Source of the DNA: Streptomyces flavofungini
Lineage (GTDB): Bacteria; Actinomycetota; Actinomycetes; Streptomycetales; Streptomycetaceae
Length of the DNA: 64,000 bases
Assembly (NCBI RefSeq): GCF_014650815.1
Contig: NZ_BMVR01000011.1
Span: 1 to 64,000, forward strand
Direction: 5' to 3'
Within the stretch, counting starts at the first letter, position 1. Each line of letters starts with the position of its first letter. This document shows positions 34,712-43,263 of this stretch, one piece after another. Below the pieces are notes generated by a model that saw only the letters and a list, made by a program, of their open reading frames with translations, did not search any database and had not been told where the DNA came from. The position numbers were made by a program, and so were the translations under genes.

Positions 34712-34872
34712 ATCCGGACAGCGACCCGCCTGAACACCTGGCAGTGATCCACCTGCGCTCCGGACAGCGACCCACCTGGGCTCCGGACAGTGATCCAGCC
34801 GAGCTCCGGGCAGCGACCCACCCGGGCTCCGGACGGCGATCCACCCGGGCTCCTGCCAGTGATCCATCAGAC
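34712..34872. repeat. 7 x 23-bp tandem repeat array
   Basis: Seven contiguous units, starts at 34712, 34735, 34758, 34781, 34804, 34827 and 34850. The consensus begins CTCCGGACAGCGACCCACC. Units largely alternate between GCGACCC and TGATCC at positions 11-16, giving a 46-bp super-period. It occupies the centre of the 366-bp gap (34665-35030) between the gntR promoter and the carboxypeptidase gene. Units abut with no spacers. No gene is supported in the gap. Confidence 0.9.
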
Positions 34873-35030
34873 TCGACTTGGCCGCATCTTTACCCGTTTG
34901 GCACGCATCCGTTCCGGCCTCTCGTCCGTCATCTCTGTGACGGCTGCCCCATCTCGCCTGCACCACAAGGAGATTCGGGACATAAGCCGCCAACTACCTC
35001 TCATCAAGCAGGGACAACGGAGCGTTCACC

Positions 35031-35936
35031 TTGAGAATCCGCACCCCGGGCGTGCGCGTGCGTCGTATAAGCGCAGCCGCCGCAGTCACCGCCGGAGCCG
35101 TCCTCACCACGGGCATCGCCGTGGCTCCCGCGCAGGCCGCCGCGCCGCCCAAGCCGTCGATCGCCGCCAAGGGCGGCTTCCTGATGAACAACGGCTCGGG
35201 CAAGGAACTGTTCAACAAGGCCGCGGACACGCGCCGCGCCACCGGCTCGACGACGAAGATAATGACCGCCCGGGTGGTCCTCGGCCAGCGGAACCTCAAC
35301 CTGGACTCGAAGGTCACGATCCAGAAGGCGTACAGCGACTACATCGTCCGCAACAACGCCTCGCACGCCCGCCTCATCGTGGGCGACAAGGTGACGGTCC
35401 GCCAGCTCCTCTACGGGCTGATGCTGCCGTCCGGCTGCGACGCCGCGTACGCCCTCGCGGACAAGTACGGCAAGGGCTCGTCCCGCGCCGCGCGCGTGAA
35501 GTCCTTCATCGGCCAGATGAACAAGACGGCCAAGGACCTGAAGCTGAAGAACACGCACTTCGACTCGTTCGACGGCATCAGCAACGGCGCCAACTACTCG
35601 ACGCCGCGCGACCTGACGAAGCTCGCGAGCAACTCGATGAAGTACGCGCAGTTCCGCACGATCGTGAAGACCAAGACGTACACGGCGAAGACGAAGACCA
35701 AGACCGGCGGCACCCGCACCATGGCGCCCTGGAAGAACACCAACGCCCTCCTCGGCTCCTACCGCGGCGCGATCGGCGTGAAGACCGGCTCCGGCCCCCA
35801 GGCCAAGTACTGCCTGGTCTTCGCGGCGACCCGCAACGGCAAGACCGTCATCGGCACGGTGCTCACCTCCACGTCCTCGGCGGCGCGCATCAAGGACGCG
35901 AAGAAGATCATGGACTACGGCTTCAAGGTCGCGTAG
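35031..35936 (+). CDS. D-alanyl-D-alanine carboxypeptidase (peptidase S11)
   Basis: 301 aa from TTG 35031 with GGAG at 35019-35022. Signal peptide at residues 1-37, cleavage near APAQA-A. Trims pentapeptide stems of peptidoglycan outside the membrane. Active-site motifs: STTK with Ser73 and Lys76, SGC at 134-136 in place of the usual SxN, and KTG at 251-253. Cys for Asn in the second motif is notable, though I believe it occurs in other Streptomyces S11 proteins. No C-terminal membrane anchor is visible, so it may be secreted or held by charge (the mature protein is Lys-rich). A strong terminator follows. Confidence 0.9.
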   Translation: MRIRTPGVRVRRISAAAAVTAGAVLTTGIAVAPAQAAAPPKPSIAAKGGFLMNNGSGKELFNKAADTRRATGSTTKIMTARVVLGQRNLNLDSKVTIQKAYSDYIVRNNASHARLIVGDKVTVRQLLYGLMLPSGCDAAYALADKYGKGSSRAARVKSFIGQMNKTAKDLKLKNTHFDSFDGISNGANYSTPRDLTKLASNSMKYAQFRTIVKTKTYTAKTKTKTGGTRTMAPWKNTNALLGSYRGAIGVKTGSGPQAKYCLVFAATRNGKTVIGTVLTSTSSAARIKDAKKIMDYGFKVA

Positions 35937-35976
35937 CGAGCTGCGGCCGTTGAGTACGACGGTCGCTGAGTACGAG

Positions 35977-36011
35977 GACGGGGCCCACCGCACATCGCGG
36001 TGGGCCCCGTC
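35977..36011. terminator. Bidirectional 15-bp hairpin
   Basis: A perfect stem (35977-35991 with 35997-36011) with loop ACATC, between the carboxypeptidase gene and the end of bkdH. It can serve both strands. Confidence 0.9.
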
Positions 36012-36028
36012 TTCCGTACCGGCGGGCG

Positions 36029-37468
36029 CTACGCCCAGGTCATCAGCCGCTTCGGCTGTTCCAGGATCGCCGCCACGTCGCCGAGCACCTTCGAACCCAG
36101 CTCCCCGTCCACCAGGCGGTGGTCGAAGGAGAGGGCGAGGGTGGTCACCTGACGGGGCTTCACCTTGCCCTTGTGGACCCAGGGCTGGAGCTTGATCGCA
36201 CCGACCGCGAGGATCGCGGACTCGCCCGGGTTCAGGATGGGCGTGCCCGTGTCGATGCCGAAGACACCGATGTTCGTGATCGTGACCGTGCCGCCCTGCA
36301 TGGCGCCGGGCGACGTCTTGCCCTCGCGGGCCGTGGTCACCAACTCGCCCAGGGAAGCAGCCAGCTCGGGCAGGGTCTTGGCGTGCGCGTCCTTGATGTT
36401 CGGCACGATCAGACCGCGCGGGGTGGCCGCGGCGATGCCCAGGTTCACATAGTGCTTCTGGACGATCTCCTGGTTCGCCTCGTCCCAGGCCGCGTTCACG
36501 TCCGGGTTGCGGCGGATCGCGAGGAGCAGCGCCTTGGAGATCAGCAGCAGCGGGTTGACCCGCAGCCCCTCGAAGGCACGATCCTGCTTGAGCTCCTCGA
36601 CCAGCTTCATCGTGCGCGTCACGTCCACCGTCACGAACTCCGTGACGTGCGGTGCCGTGAAGGCCGAGCCGACCATCGCCTGCGCGGTGGCCTTGCGGAC
36701 GCCCTTGACCGGGATGCGGGTCTCGCGGGCGTCACCCGCCGCCACGGGGGCGGCGGCCGGGGCGGGCGCCGCCGGGGCCACGACGGGCGCGGACTGCGGC
36801 GCCGGGGCGGCCACCGCGGCGTGCACGTCCTCGCGGGTGATGATCCCGTCGGGGCCGGTCGGCGTGATGGTGGCCAGGTCGACGCCCAGGTCCTTGGCGA
36901 GCTTGCGGACCGGGGGCTTGGCGAGGGGGCGGGCGCCGGTGGTGGCCGGGGCCTGGGCGGCCGCGGGGGCCGGGGCCTGCGGCGCCGGGGCGTGGCCGTT
37001 CAGCTCGCCCTGCACCGCCGCCGCGTAGTACGTCCCGGCGGGCGGCTCGTCCCCCTGGCCCGGCACGGGCTTGCGGGCGCGCCGCTTGGTGGAGGACTCG
37101 GCGACGCCGTACCCGACGAGGACCGGCTGGCGGCCCTTGGGTGCCTCGGGCTCCTCCGGCTCGGCAGCCGGAGCGGGCGCGGGCGCGGCCTCGGGGGCGG
37201 GCTCGGCGCCACCGGCCGGGCCCACCGTGATGATCACCTGGCCGACGTCCACCGTCGTGCCCTCGGGGAAGCGCAACTCCCGCACCGTCCCGTCGAAGGG
37301 GATGGGCAGCTCGACGGCGGCCTTGGCCGTCTCCACCTCGCACACGACCTGGCCGTCGGTGACGGTGTCACCCGGCGCGACGTACCACTTGAGGATCTCG
37401 GCCTCGGTGAGTCCTTCGCCCACGTCGGGCATCTTGAACTCGCGGACGGCCGAAGCGGTGTCAGTCAT
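36029..37468 (-). CDS. bkdH: Branched-chain 2-oxo acid dehydrogenase E2 (cluster 2)
   Basis: 479 aa from ATG 37468. Transfers branched acyl groups from lipoate to CoA. Lipoyl domain (residues 8-85) with the lipoylated Lys49 in VETAKA. A long Ala/Pro linker follows, then the E1/E3-binding domain (VRKLAKDLGVDLATITPTGPDGIITREDV). The catalytic domain ends SFDHRLVDG, with His at about 450. Last gene of an E1alpha-E1beta-E2 operon, 20 bp after bkdG. Symbols follow the S. avermitilis arrangement, where bkdFGH lies about 12 kb downstream of bkdABC. A pyruvate dehydrogenase role is less likely, as E1 is split. Confidence 0.88.
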   Translation of the reverse strand: MTDTASAVREFKMPDVGEGLTEAEILKWYVAPGDTVTDGQVVCEVETAKAAVELPIPFDGTVRELRFPEGTTVDVGQVIITVGPAGGAEPAPEAAPAPAPAAEPEEPEAPKGRQPVLVGYGVAESSTKRRARKPVPGQGDEPPAGTYYAAAVQGELNGHAPAPQAPAPAAAQAPATTGARPLAKPPVRKLAKDLGVDLATITPTGPDGIITREDVHAAVAAPAPQSAPVVAPAAPAPAAAPVAAGDARETRIPVKGVRKATAQAMVGSAFTAPHVTEFVTVDVTRTMKLVEELKQDRAFEGLRVNPLLLISKALLLAIRRNPDVNAAWDEANQEIVQKHYVNLGIAAATPRGLIVPNIKDAHAKTLPELAASLGELVTTAREGKTSPGAMQGGTVTITNIGVFGIDTGTPILNPGESAILAVGAIKLQPWVHKGKVKPRQVTTLALSFDHRLVDGELGSKVLGDVAAILEQPKRLMTWA

Positions 37469-37488
37469 TGTCGTCACGACCCTCTTCC

Positions 37489-38469
37489 TCAGTACGCCAG
37501 CGAGCGGTCGACGGCGTCGAGCACCCGGTCGAGGCCCGGCAGGTAGTCCTCTTCGACCCGAGCGGGCGGATACGGGGCGTGGAAGCCGCCGACGCGCAGC
37601 ACCGGCGCCTCCAGGTGGTAGAAGCACCGCTCGGTGATGCGGGCGGCGATCTCGGCGCCCGAGCCGAAGAACGTCGGCGCCTCGTGCACCACGATCAGCC
37701 GGCCGGTCTTCTCGACCGAGGCCTGCACCGCGTCGAAGTCGATCGGCGAGATCGTGCGCAGGTCGACGACCTCCAGGGACTTGCCCTCCTCGGCGGCCGC
37801 CGCGGCGGCCTCCAGGCAGGTCTTCACCATGGGGCCGTACGCCACCAGGGTCGCGTCCGTGCCTTCGCGGGCCGTGCGGGCCTTGTGCAGCGGGTCGGGG
37901 ATGGCGTCGGTGTTGACCTCGCCCTTGTCCCAGTACCGCCGCTTGGGCTCGAAGTAGATCACCGGGTCGTCGCTCTGGATGGCCTGCTGCAGCATCCAGT
38001 AGGCGTCGGACGAGTTCGAGGGCGAGACCACCTTCAGGCCCGCGACGTGCGCGAACAGCGACTCCGGGGACTCGCTGTGGTGCTCGACGGCGCCGATGCC
38101 GCCGCCGTACGGAATGCGGATGACGACGGGCACCTTGATCTTGCCGAGCGCACGGGCGTGCATCTTGGCGAGCTGCGTGACGATCTGGTCGTACGCGGGG
38201 AAGACGAAGCCGTCGAACTGGATCTCCACCACCGGGCGGTACCCGCGCAGGGCGAGGCCGATGGCCGTGCCGACGATGCCGGACTCGGCGAGCGGGGTGT
38301 CGATGACCCGGTCCTCGCCGAAGTCCTTCTGCAGGCCGTCGGTCACCCGGAAGACGCCGCCGAGCTTGCCGACGTCCTCGCCCATGACGAGGACCTTCGG
38401 GTCGGTGTCGAGCGCCCGGCGAAGGGACTCGTTGATCGCCTTGGCGATCGGGAGTTTCTTTACAGCCAT
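37489..38469 (-). CDS. bkdG: Branched-chain 2-oxo acid dehydrogenase E1 beta (cluster 2)
   Basis: 326 aa. Transketolase-like pyrimidine-binding subunit that pairs with E1 alpha. Characteristic segments: VLVMGEDVGKLGGVFRVTDGLQKDFG, DTPLAESGIVGTAIGLALRGYRPVVEIQFDGF, RIPYGGGIGAVEHHSESPE and the C-terminal half EVVDLRTISPIDFDAVQASVEKTGRLIVVHEA. ATG 38469 lies 2 bp after the bkdF stop codon. The active complex decarboxylates 2-oxoisovalerate-type acids, supplying starters for branched fatty acids and polyketides. Confidence 0.9.
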   Translation of the reverse strand: MAVKKLPIAKAINESLRRALDTDPKVLVMGEDVGKLGGVFRVTDGLQKDFGEDRVIDTPLAESGIVGTAIGLALRGYRPVVEIQFDGFVFPAYDQIVTQLAKMHARALGKIKVPVVIRIPYGGGIGAVEHHSESPESLFAHVAGLKVVSPSNSSDAYWMLQQAIQSDDPVIYFEPKRRYWDKGEVNTDAIPDPLHKARTAREGTDATLVAYGPMVKTCLEAAAAAAEEGKSLEVVDLRTISPIDFDAVQASVEKTGRLIVVHEAPTFFGSGAEIAARITERCFYHLEAPVLRVGGFHAPYPPARVEEDYLPGLDRVLDAVDRSLAY

Positions 38470-38471
38470 GG

Positions 38472-39713
38472 CTACTTGACCTCCCCGCCGGTGGCGGCGT
38501 TCACGGGTGCGTCCGCGAACGACGCCTGGTAGGCGGCGAACTGGGCGCGCTCCTCGTCCACGAGCGCGTGCCCGTCGGCGTAGATGTTGTCGAAGATCGA
38601 CATCGGCTCGGGGTCGGGCATGTTCCGCACGACGTCCCGCACTCGCTTGCCCAACGTCTCGCTCTCGGCCTCGAGTTCCGCGAAGAATCCCTCATCCGCG
38701 TGACCTTCGGCTGTCAGGTACGCCCGCAGCCGCAGGATCGGGTCCTTGGCCTCCCACGCCGCGCGCTCCTCGTCGCGCCGGTAGCGCGTCGGGTCGTCGG
38801 AGGTGGTGTGGGCGCCCATGCGGTACGTGAACGCCTCGATCAGCGCCGGTCCCGCACCGCCCCGCGCCCGCTCCAGGGCCCACTTGGTGACCGCGAGACA
38901 GGCGAGCACGTCGTTGCCGTCCACGCGGACGCCGGGGAAGCCGTAGCCCTGCGCGCGCTGGTACAGCGGCACCCGGCTCTGCTTCTCGGTCGGCTCGGAG
39001 ATCGCCCACTGGTTGTTCTGGCAGAAGAACACCACGGGGGCGTTGTAGACGGCGGCGAACGTGAACGCCTCGGCCACGTCGCCCTGGCTGGTGGCGCCGT
39101 CACCGAAGTACGCCACGACCGCGCCGTCGGCGCCGTCCTTGGCCATGCCCATCGCATAGCCCGTGGCGTGCAGCGTCTGCGAGCCGATGACGATCGTGTA
39201 CAGCTGGAAGCCGTTGGTGTTGGGGTCCCAGCCGCCGTTGTTCACGCCGCGGAACATGCCGAGCAGCAGCGTCGGGTCGACGCCCTTGCACCAGGCGACG
39301 CCGTGCTCGCGGTAGGTGGGGAAGACATAGTCGTCCGCGCGGGTGGCGCGGCCCGATCCGACCTGCGCGGCCTCCTGGCCGAGCAGCGACGGCCACAGGC
39401 CCAGCTCGCCCTGCCGCTGCAGGGTGACGGCCTCGGCGTCGAAGCGGCGGGCGATGACCATGTCCCGGTACAGGGCGCGGAGGTCCTCCGGCGTGATGTC
39501 GGCGACATAGCGGTCGTACTCGGAGTTCTCGACCCGCTCGCCCTCGGGCGTCAGCAGCTGTACGAGCTCCGGCTCGCCGCCCTGGGCGGCGTCCCTGCCC
39601 TGCGCGGCGCCCTGCTTGGCGCTCGCGGCCTTCTTGGCGCTCGCACTGGCGCGCTTACCGCCGCCGCTGCTTGCGCGGCGCGGTGTGCGCGCGGCGGTGC
39701 TTTCCACGGTCAC
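38472..39713 (-). CDS. bkdF: Branched-chain 2-oxo acid dehydrogenase E1 alpha (cluster 2)
   Basis: 413 aa from GTG 39713, preceded by GGAGGAG at the right distance. The thiamine diphosphate motif is GDGATSQGDVAEAFTFAA...NN. The phosphorylation-loop-like region TYRMGAHTTSDDPTRYR is also typical. The first 45 residues are an Ala/Ser/Lys/Gln-rich extension absent from the cluster 1 paralogue, probably disordered. First gene of the operon; the 341-bp upstream region carries an AT-rich inverted repeat and a repeated CACAGCCTGG. Confidence 0.9.
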   Translation of the reverse strand: MTVESTAARTPRRASSGGGKRASASAKKAASAKQGAAQGRDAAQGGEPELVQLLTPEGERVENSEYDRYVADITPEDLRALYRDMVIARRFDAEAVTLQRQGELGLWPSLLGQEAAQVGSGRATRADDYVFPTYREHGVAWCKGVDPTLLLGMFRGVNNGGWDPNTNGFQLYTIVIGSQTLHATGYAMGMAKDGADGAVVAYFGDGATSQGDVAEAFTFAAVYNAPVVFFCQNNQWAISEPTEKQSRVPLYQRAQGYGFPGVRVDGNDVLACLAVTKWALERARGGAGPALIEAFTYRMGAHTTSDDPTRYRRDEERAAWEAKDPILRLRAYLTAEGHADEGFFAELEAESETLGKRVRDVVRNMPDPEPMSIFDNIYADGHALVDEERAQFAAYQASFADAPVNAATGGEVK

Positions 39714-39908
39714 GTGTGCTCCTCCGTCGGTCCGGCCCCCGGGATCCACCGGGAGGCCAGTGCGGCTCGCCCGATTCCAGCCCGTCGCACGGGGTGGGTG
39801 CGGCTCAGCCGGGACAAGGCGTGACAGTTGCTCCGGCGAGCGCCCTTCTCCAAGCACGTTACCCAGTGCGTCCCAAAACTGTGAAACCCCGTCTGACCTG
39901 CAATTTTG

Positions 39909-39945
39909 CTTGGATTTCCAAGTAAATTCCGCTAGGAAATCCAAG
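39909..39945. promoter_or_regulatory. AT-rich 11-bp inverted repeat upstream of bkdF
   Basis: CTTGGATTTCC (39909-39919) and its exact complement GGAAATCCAAG (39935-39945), 15 bp apart. CCAAGTAAAT also repeats directly at 39918 and 39941 (period 23). The low GC content stands out. AT-rich dyads suit Lrp-family proteins. It lies in the divergent region 39714-40054, with no gene inside. Confidence 0.7.
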
Positions 39946-39965
39946 TAAATCGAGAAGAACGGAAA

Positions 39966-39998
39966 CACAGCCTGGTCACAGCACTGATCACAGCCTGG
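39966..39998. promoter_or_regulatory. Direct repeat CACAGCCTGG shared with the bkdA-bkdR spacer
   Basis: CACAGCCTGG occurs at 39966-39975 and 39989-39998, again 23 bp apart. The same decamer occurs on both strands in the dyad at 55824-55857. Confidence 0.6.
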
Positions 39999-40054
39999 CA
40001 GGGGGCCGGAACACCGGCACGTTATCCCGGGCACCCCGGGCACGGGAAGAGTCG

Positions 40055-40732
40055 ATGTGTGACACTGGCAGGGTGCGCGAAGAAGGAAAAATCACTGTAT
40101 TCCTGCTTGACGATCACGAAGTCGTGCGGCGCGGAGTCCACGAACTGCTCTCCGTGGAGTCCGACATCGAGGTGGTCGGCGAGGCCGGCACGGCGGCGGA
40201 CGCACTGGTGCGGATTCCGGCCACGCGGCCTGATGTAGCAGTTCTTGACGTGCGGCTTCCGGACGGCAGCGGCGTCGAGGTGTGCCGTGAGATCCGTTCC
40301 CAGAGCGACGACATCAAATGCCTGATGCTCACGTCGTTCGCCGACGACGAGGCCCTCTTCGACGCCATCATGGCCGGCGCTTCCGGCTATGTGCTCAAAG
40401 CCATTCGCGGCAATGAACTGCTCTCCGCGGTGCGCGATGTCGCCGCCGGAAAGTCCCTGCTCGACCCGGTCGCCACGGCCCGCGTCCTGGAGCGGCTGCG
40501 CGACGGCAAGAACCCCAAGGGCGACGACCGGCTCGCGAACCTCACCGAACAGGAACGCAAGATTCTGGATCTGATCGGCGAGGGGATGACCAACCGCGCC
40601 ATCGGCGAGCGGCTGCACCTCGCCGAAAAGACGATCAAGAATTACGTCTCCAGCCTGCTGTCCAAGCTCGGCATGGAGCGCAGGTCGCAGGCGGCGGCGT
40701 ACGTGGCCCGGATGCAGGCCGAGCGGCGCTGA
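40055..40732 (+). CDS. NarL/FixJ-type (DevR-like) response regulator
   Basis: 225 aa from ATG 40055, or 219 aa from GTG 40073 (VREEGKITVFLLDDHE), which may be the real start. Receiver domain with acidic DD at 19-20, phosphoacceptor Asp65 in VAVLDVRLPDG and the later Lys in GYVLKAIRG. LuxR-type HTH at about 155-215 (LTEQERKILDLIGEGMTNRAIGERLHLAEKTIKNYVSSLLSKL). No histidine kinase gene is adjacent, so it is an orphan. DevR-like proteins govern hypoxia and redox responses; a flavin-binding protein gene follows, which fits that theme (inference). Confidence 0.88.
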   Translation: MCDTGRVREEGKITVFLLDDHEVVRRGVHELLSVESDIEVVGEAGTAADALVRIPATRPDVAVLDVRLPDGSGVEVCREIRSQSDDIKCLMLTSFADDEALFDAIMAGASGYVLKAIRGNELLSAVRDVAAGKSLLDPVATARVLERLRDGKNPKGDDRLANLTEQERKILDLIGEGMTNRAIGERLHLAEKTIKNYVSSLLSKLGMERRSQAAAYVARMQAERR

Positions 40733-40862
40733 GTGCCCCATCGGGCCGCACTCCGTGCCCGTACGGCACCCGGACGGGCAGACTTACACGGGACTTATGG
40801 CCCCCCTCTTGAGGGGCGGGCGGCTCTTCTTCCGGCGCGGGCGGCTGACGCAGGGTGGGGGG

Positions 40863-41327
40863 ATGCCGACCGAAGAACAGCTCGCCTACGACCTGCTGCG
40901 GCGCACGGACTACGGCAGGGTGGCGACCAGCATGCGCGCGCTGCCCTTCCTCGCGGTGGCCCGGCACGTGGTGGTCGACGGCCGCATCCTGCTGCGCATG
41001 CACCGGGGCTTCGGCTACCACCAGGCGTGCGTGGGCAGCGTCGTCGCCTACGGAGCGGACAACCTCTCCACGGAGACGGCCCGCGACGGCCAGTGGACGG
41101 TCCAGTTCGTGGGCATGTGTGAAAACTTCACCCCCACCACCGCCGACCTGGAACTCTTCGGCCCGACCCCCCACTACGTGGACGGCGACCTCTTCGACCC
41201 GGTGTACCTCCGGATAGAGCCGCAGCTGACGAAGGTCCACACGCTCACGCATGCCTCCGACCCGCTGGGCGGCTGGTCCGCCCAGCGGGCGACGCCCAGC
41301 TACTCCGTGTCGCCCTCGCCGCCCTGA
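40863..41327 (+). CDS. Pyridoxamine 5'-phosphate oxidase-like flavin-binding protein
   Basis: 154 aa from ATG 40863, with a GGGTGGGGGG purine run before it. The frame is open from 40755 but that stretch overlaps a promoter-like region. Split-barrel FMN-binding fold: LLRRTDYGRVATSMRALPFLAVARHVVVDGRILLRMH, then GFGYHQACVGSVVAYGADNL. Could bind FMN, F420, heme or biliverdin. It lies downstream of the orphan DevR-like regulator and may be part of its regulon. The last 28 bp overlap the end of the convergent kinase gene. Confidence 0.78.
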   Translation: MPTEEQLAYDLLRRTDYGRVATSMRALPFLAVARHVVVDGRILLRMHRGFGYHQACVGSVVAYGADNLSTETARDGQWTVQFVGMCENFTPTTADLELFGPTPHYVDGDLFDPVYLRIEPQLTKVHTLTHASDPLGGWSAQRATPSYSVSPSPP

Positions 41328-42901
41328 GCGGCCCCCTCGTTGTTGCCCCCGTCATCCGTCGGATCGGTCGGATCCGACGGCTCGGTGGCCGGGTCCGTCG
41401 GATCGGTCGGCGGATCGGTCGGGTCCGTGGGCGGGTCCGTCGGGTCCGTGGGCGGATCGGTCGGGTCCGTGGGCGGATCGGTCGGCTGCGTGGGCTGCTG
41501 AGTGTCCTGCGTGGGCGGCCGGGTCCAGTCCCCGGTCTGCCCGCCGCTCCCGTCCCCGCCGGGCTGGGTCTCCCCGTCCGGGGTCTCCTCTTCCTTGCTC
41601 TTGCTGGGCGACTTCTCCTGCGACTGCTTGGTCGAGGGAGTCGTAGGCGTCTTGTCCTTCTTGCCGCCCTTGTCGTCCCCGGCGGACAGCGCGAACGCCA
41701 CCCCCGCGACGATCGCGATGACGGCGAGCACGGCGAGGATCCACACCTTGCCGCGCCCACGCCCCCCGCCACCGTTCCGGTGACCGCCGTCGAAGCCGCC
41801 GTCGTCGCCGCCCGGCGGCCGCAGCATCGGCCCGGGGATCGCTTGCGTACCGGAGTCCCCGGGGTGCGGCATGGCGGTCGTACCGGCGACGCCCATCGCG
41901 GGCGTGTGCGCACCCTCGTGCATCCCGGCCAGCTCGACCGGACCGGTGTTCCAGGTCCCGGTGTGGCTGCCCTGCTCGGCGAGCATCTGCAGGCCGTACT
42001 GGATGAGACCGCGCATCTCCTCGGCGGTCTGGAAGCGGTCGTCCGGATCCTTGGCGAGGGAGCGCATGACGAGCCCGTCGAGCTCCGGCGGCGCCGCGTC
42101 GGAGACCTCGGACGGCGGCACGGGGATGTCCTGGACGTGCTGGTAGACCACGGAGAGCGGCGTCTCGCCGGTGAACGGCGGCCGCAGCGCGAGAAGTTCG
42201 TACAGCAGGCAGCCGGTCGCGTACAGGTCGCTGCGGTGGTCGACGGCCTTGCCGAGCGCCTGCTCGGGCGAGAGGTACTGGGGCGTGCCCATGACCATGC
42301 CGGTCTGCGTCATCGTCGACTGCGCCCCGTGCAGGGCACGCGCGATGCCGAAGTCCATCACCTTCACGGAACCGGTGTGGGTGATGCTGACGTTCGCGGG
42401 CTTGATGTCGCGGTGCACGATGCCGTGCTGGTGGGAGTACGCGAGGGCTTCCAGGACACCGGAGACGATGATCAGGGCCTGCTCGGGCCCGGGCGCCTCC
42501 GCGTTGATCAGCAGGTCGCGGATGGTGCGGCCCTCGACCAGCTCCATCACGATGTACGGCACGGAGTTGCCGTTGATGAAGTCCTCGCCGGAGTCGTAGA
42601 CCCCGACGACCGCGTGGTGGTTCAGGCCGGCCACCGACTGGGCCTCGCGCGTGAAGCGGGCCTTGGACACCGGGTCCTCGGCGAGGTCGGAGCGCAGCAG
42701 CTTGACCGCGACCGTACGGCCGAGGCGTACGTCCTCGGCGGCGAAGACCTCGGCCATGCCACCGCGGCCGAGCCGACGGGTGAGCCGGTACCGACCGTCG
42801 CCGACGAGACCGCCATTGCCCCACATCTCGGGCACATCCGACATACCGCCGCCAGACGCCTCGGGGTCGGACGGGCCCTGAGCGCGCTGCGTCTGTGCCA
42901 T
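41300..42901 (-). CDS. Membrane Ser/Thr protein kinase with TDP-repeat outer tail
   Basis: 533 aa from ATG 42901. Hanks-type kinase: Gly-loop GRGGMAEV, Lys67, HRDIKPAN with Asp165, DFG with Asp183, TQTGMVMGTPQYLSPEQ activation segment. A Gly-rich juxtamembrane segment, one transmembrane helix (about 384-405, VWILAVLAVIAIVAGVAFAL), a Lys/Ser/Glu stretch and an outer Thr/Asp/Pro tail of repeating TDPPTDP follow. No PASTA domain. Divergent from a second kinase with a PASTA domain. The repeat tail may span the wall. Confidence 0.9.
   Translation of the reverse strand: MAQTQRAQGPSDPEASGGGMSDVPEMWGNGGLVGDGRYRLTRRLGRGGMAEVFAAEDVRLGRTVAVKLLRSDLAEDPVSKARFTREAQSVAGLNHHAVVGVYDSGEDFINGNSVPYIVMELVEGRTIRDLLINAEAPGPEQALIIVSGVLEALAYSHQHGIVHRDIKPANVSITHTGSVKVMDFGIARALHGAQSTMTQTGMVMGTPQYLSPEQALGKAVDHRSDLYATGCLLYELLALRPPFTGETPLSVVYQHVQDIPVPPSEVSDAAPPELDGLVMRSLAKDPDDRFQTAEEMRGLIQYGLQMLAEQGSHTGTWNTGPVELAGMHEGAHTPAMGVAGTTAMPHPGDSGTQAIPGPMLRPPGGDDGGFDGGHRNGGGGRGRGKVWILAVLAVIAIVAGVAFALSAGDDKGGKKDKTPTTPSTKQSQEKSPSKSKEEETPDGETQPGGDGSGGQTGDWTRPPTQDTQQPTQPTDPPTDPTDPPTDPTDPPTDPTDPPTDPTDPATEPSDPTDPTDDGGNNEGAAQGGEGDTE
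41397..41480 (-). repeat. 4 x 21-bp repeat coding for the TDPPTDP tail
   Basis: 21-bp units at 41397, 41418, 41439 and 41460, core GTCGGGTCCGTGGGCGGATC. In-frame heptapeptide expansion in the extracellular part of the kinase. Confidence 0.85.
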
Positions 42902-43263
42902 CAGTCCTCGCCGTCGTTTCTGCTCGTGGTCCGCCGTGCGGGCGGGTACCGGATACGTGATAGAGCGGTACGGGGTACTCCGCCACGCCACGCTACAGCC
43001 TTCCCGGGGCCCGCCGGTCCGAGCTGGACCGGCCATCAAACCTGCCAAGGGCCCCAAGGGGCAAACTTGTAACGCTTCCGAGACTCTTCTTGCGCGTACG
43101 GTCACGGAACGGGCACCGAGCTTGACGTGTCAGGGCCCTCGGGCAGACTTGGCCAGGAATAGCGGAACGATCGCGGTCGTAAAGACGTCAGCCGATCGCA
43201 CCCATAGCCACAGTCACAGCAGCGGCGCCGTCTCGCGCCCGCGCCGATGGGGGACGCACGAAC
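42902..43263. promoter_or_regulatory. Divergent promoter region of two kinase genes
   Basis: 362 bp without a gene. TTGACG near 43121 could be a -35 for the plus-strand kinase. I see no strong palindrome, ribosome site or repeat that decides the control. Confidence 0.35.

Noticed and set aside
33985..34844. Longer GntR protein starting within the 23-bp array
   Set aside because: The first 60 residues would be translated repeats, and 23 is not a multiple of three. The family N-terminus fits ATG 34664.
34712..34872. CRISPR array
   Set aside because: Units abut with no spacers, are too diverged and no cas gene is near. The same holds for the repeats at 28683 and 61395.
36029..39713. Pyruvate dehydrogenase complex
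   Set aside because: Actinobacterial PDH normally uses a single-chain AceE E1. The split alpha/beta E1 with E2, and a second copy beside an Lrp gene, fit branched-chain 2-oxo acid dehydrogenase.
38472..40043. 110-residue N-terminal extension of bkdF
   Set aside because: It spans the AT-rich regulatory dyad. GTG 39713 has an excellent ribosome site.
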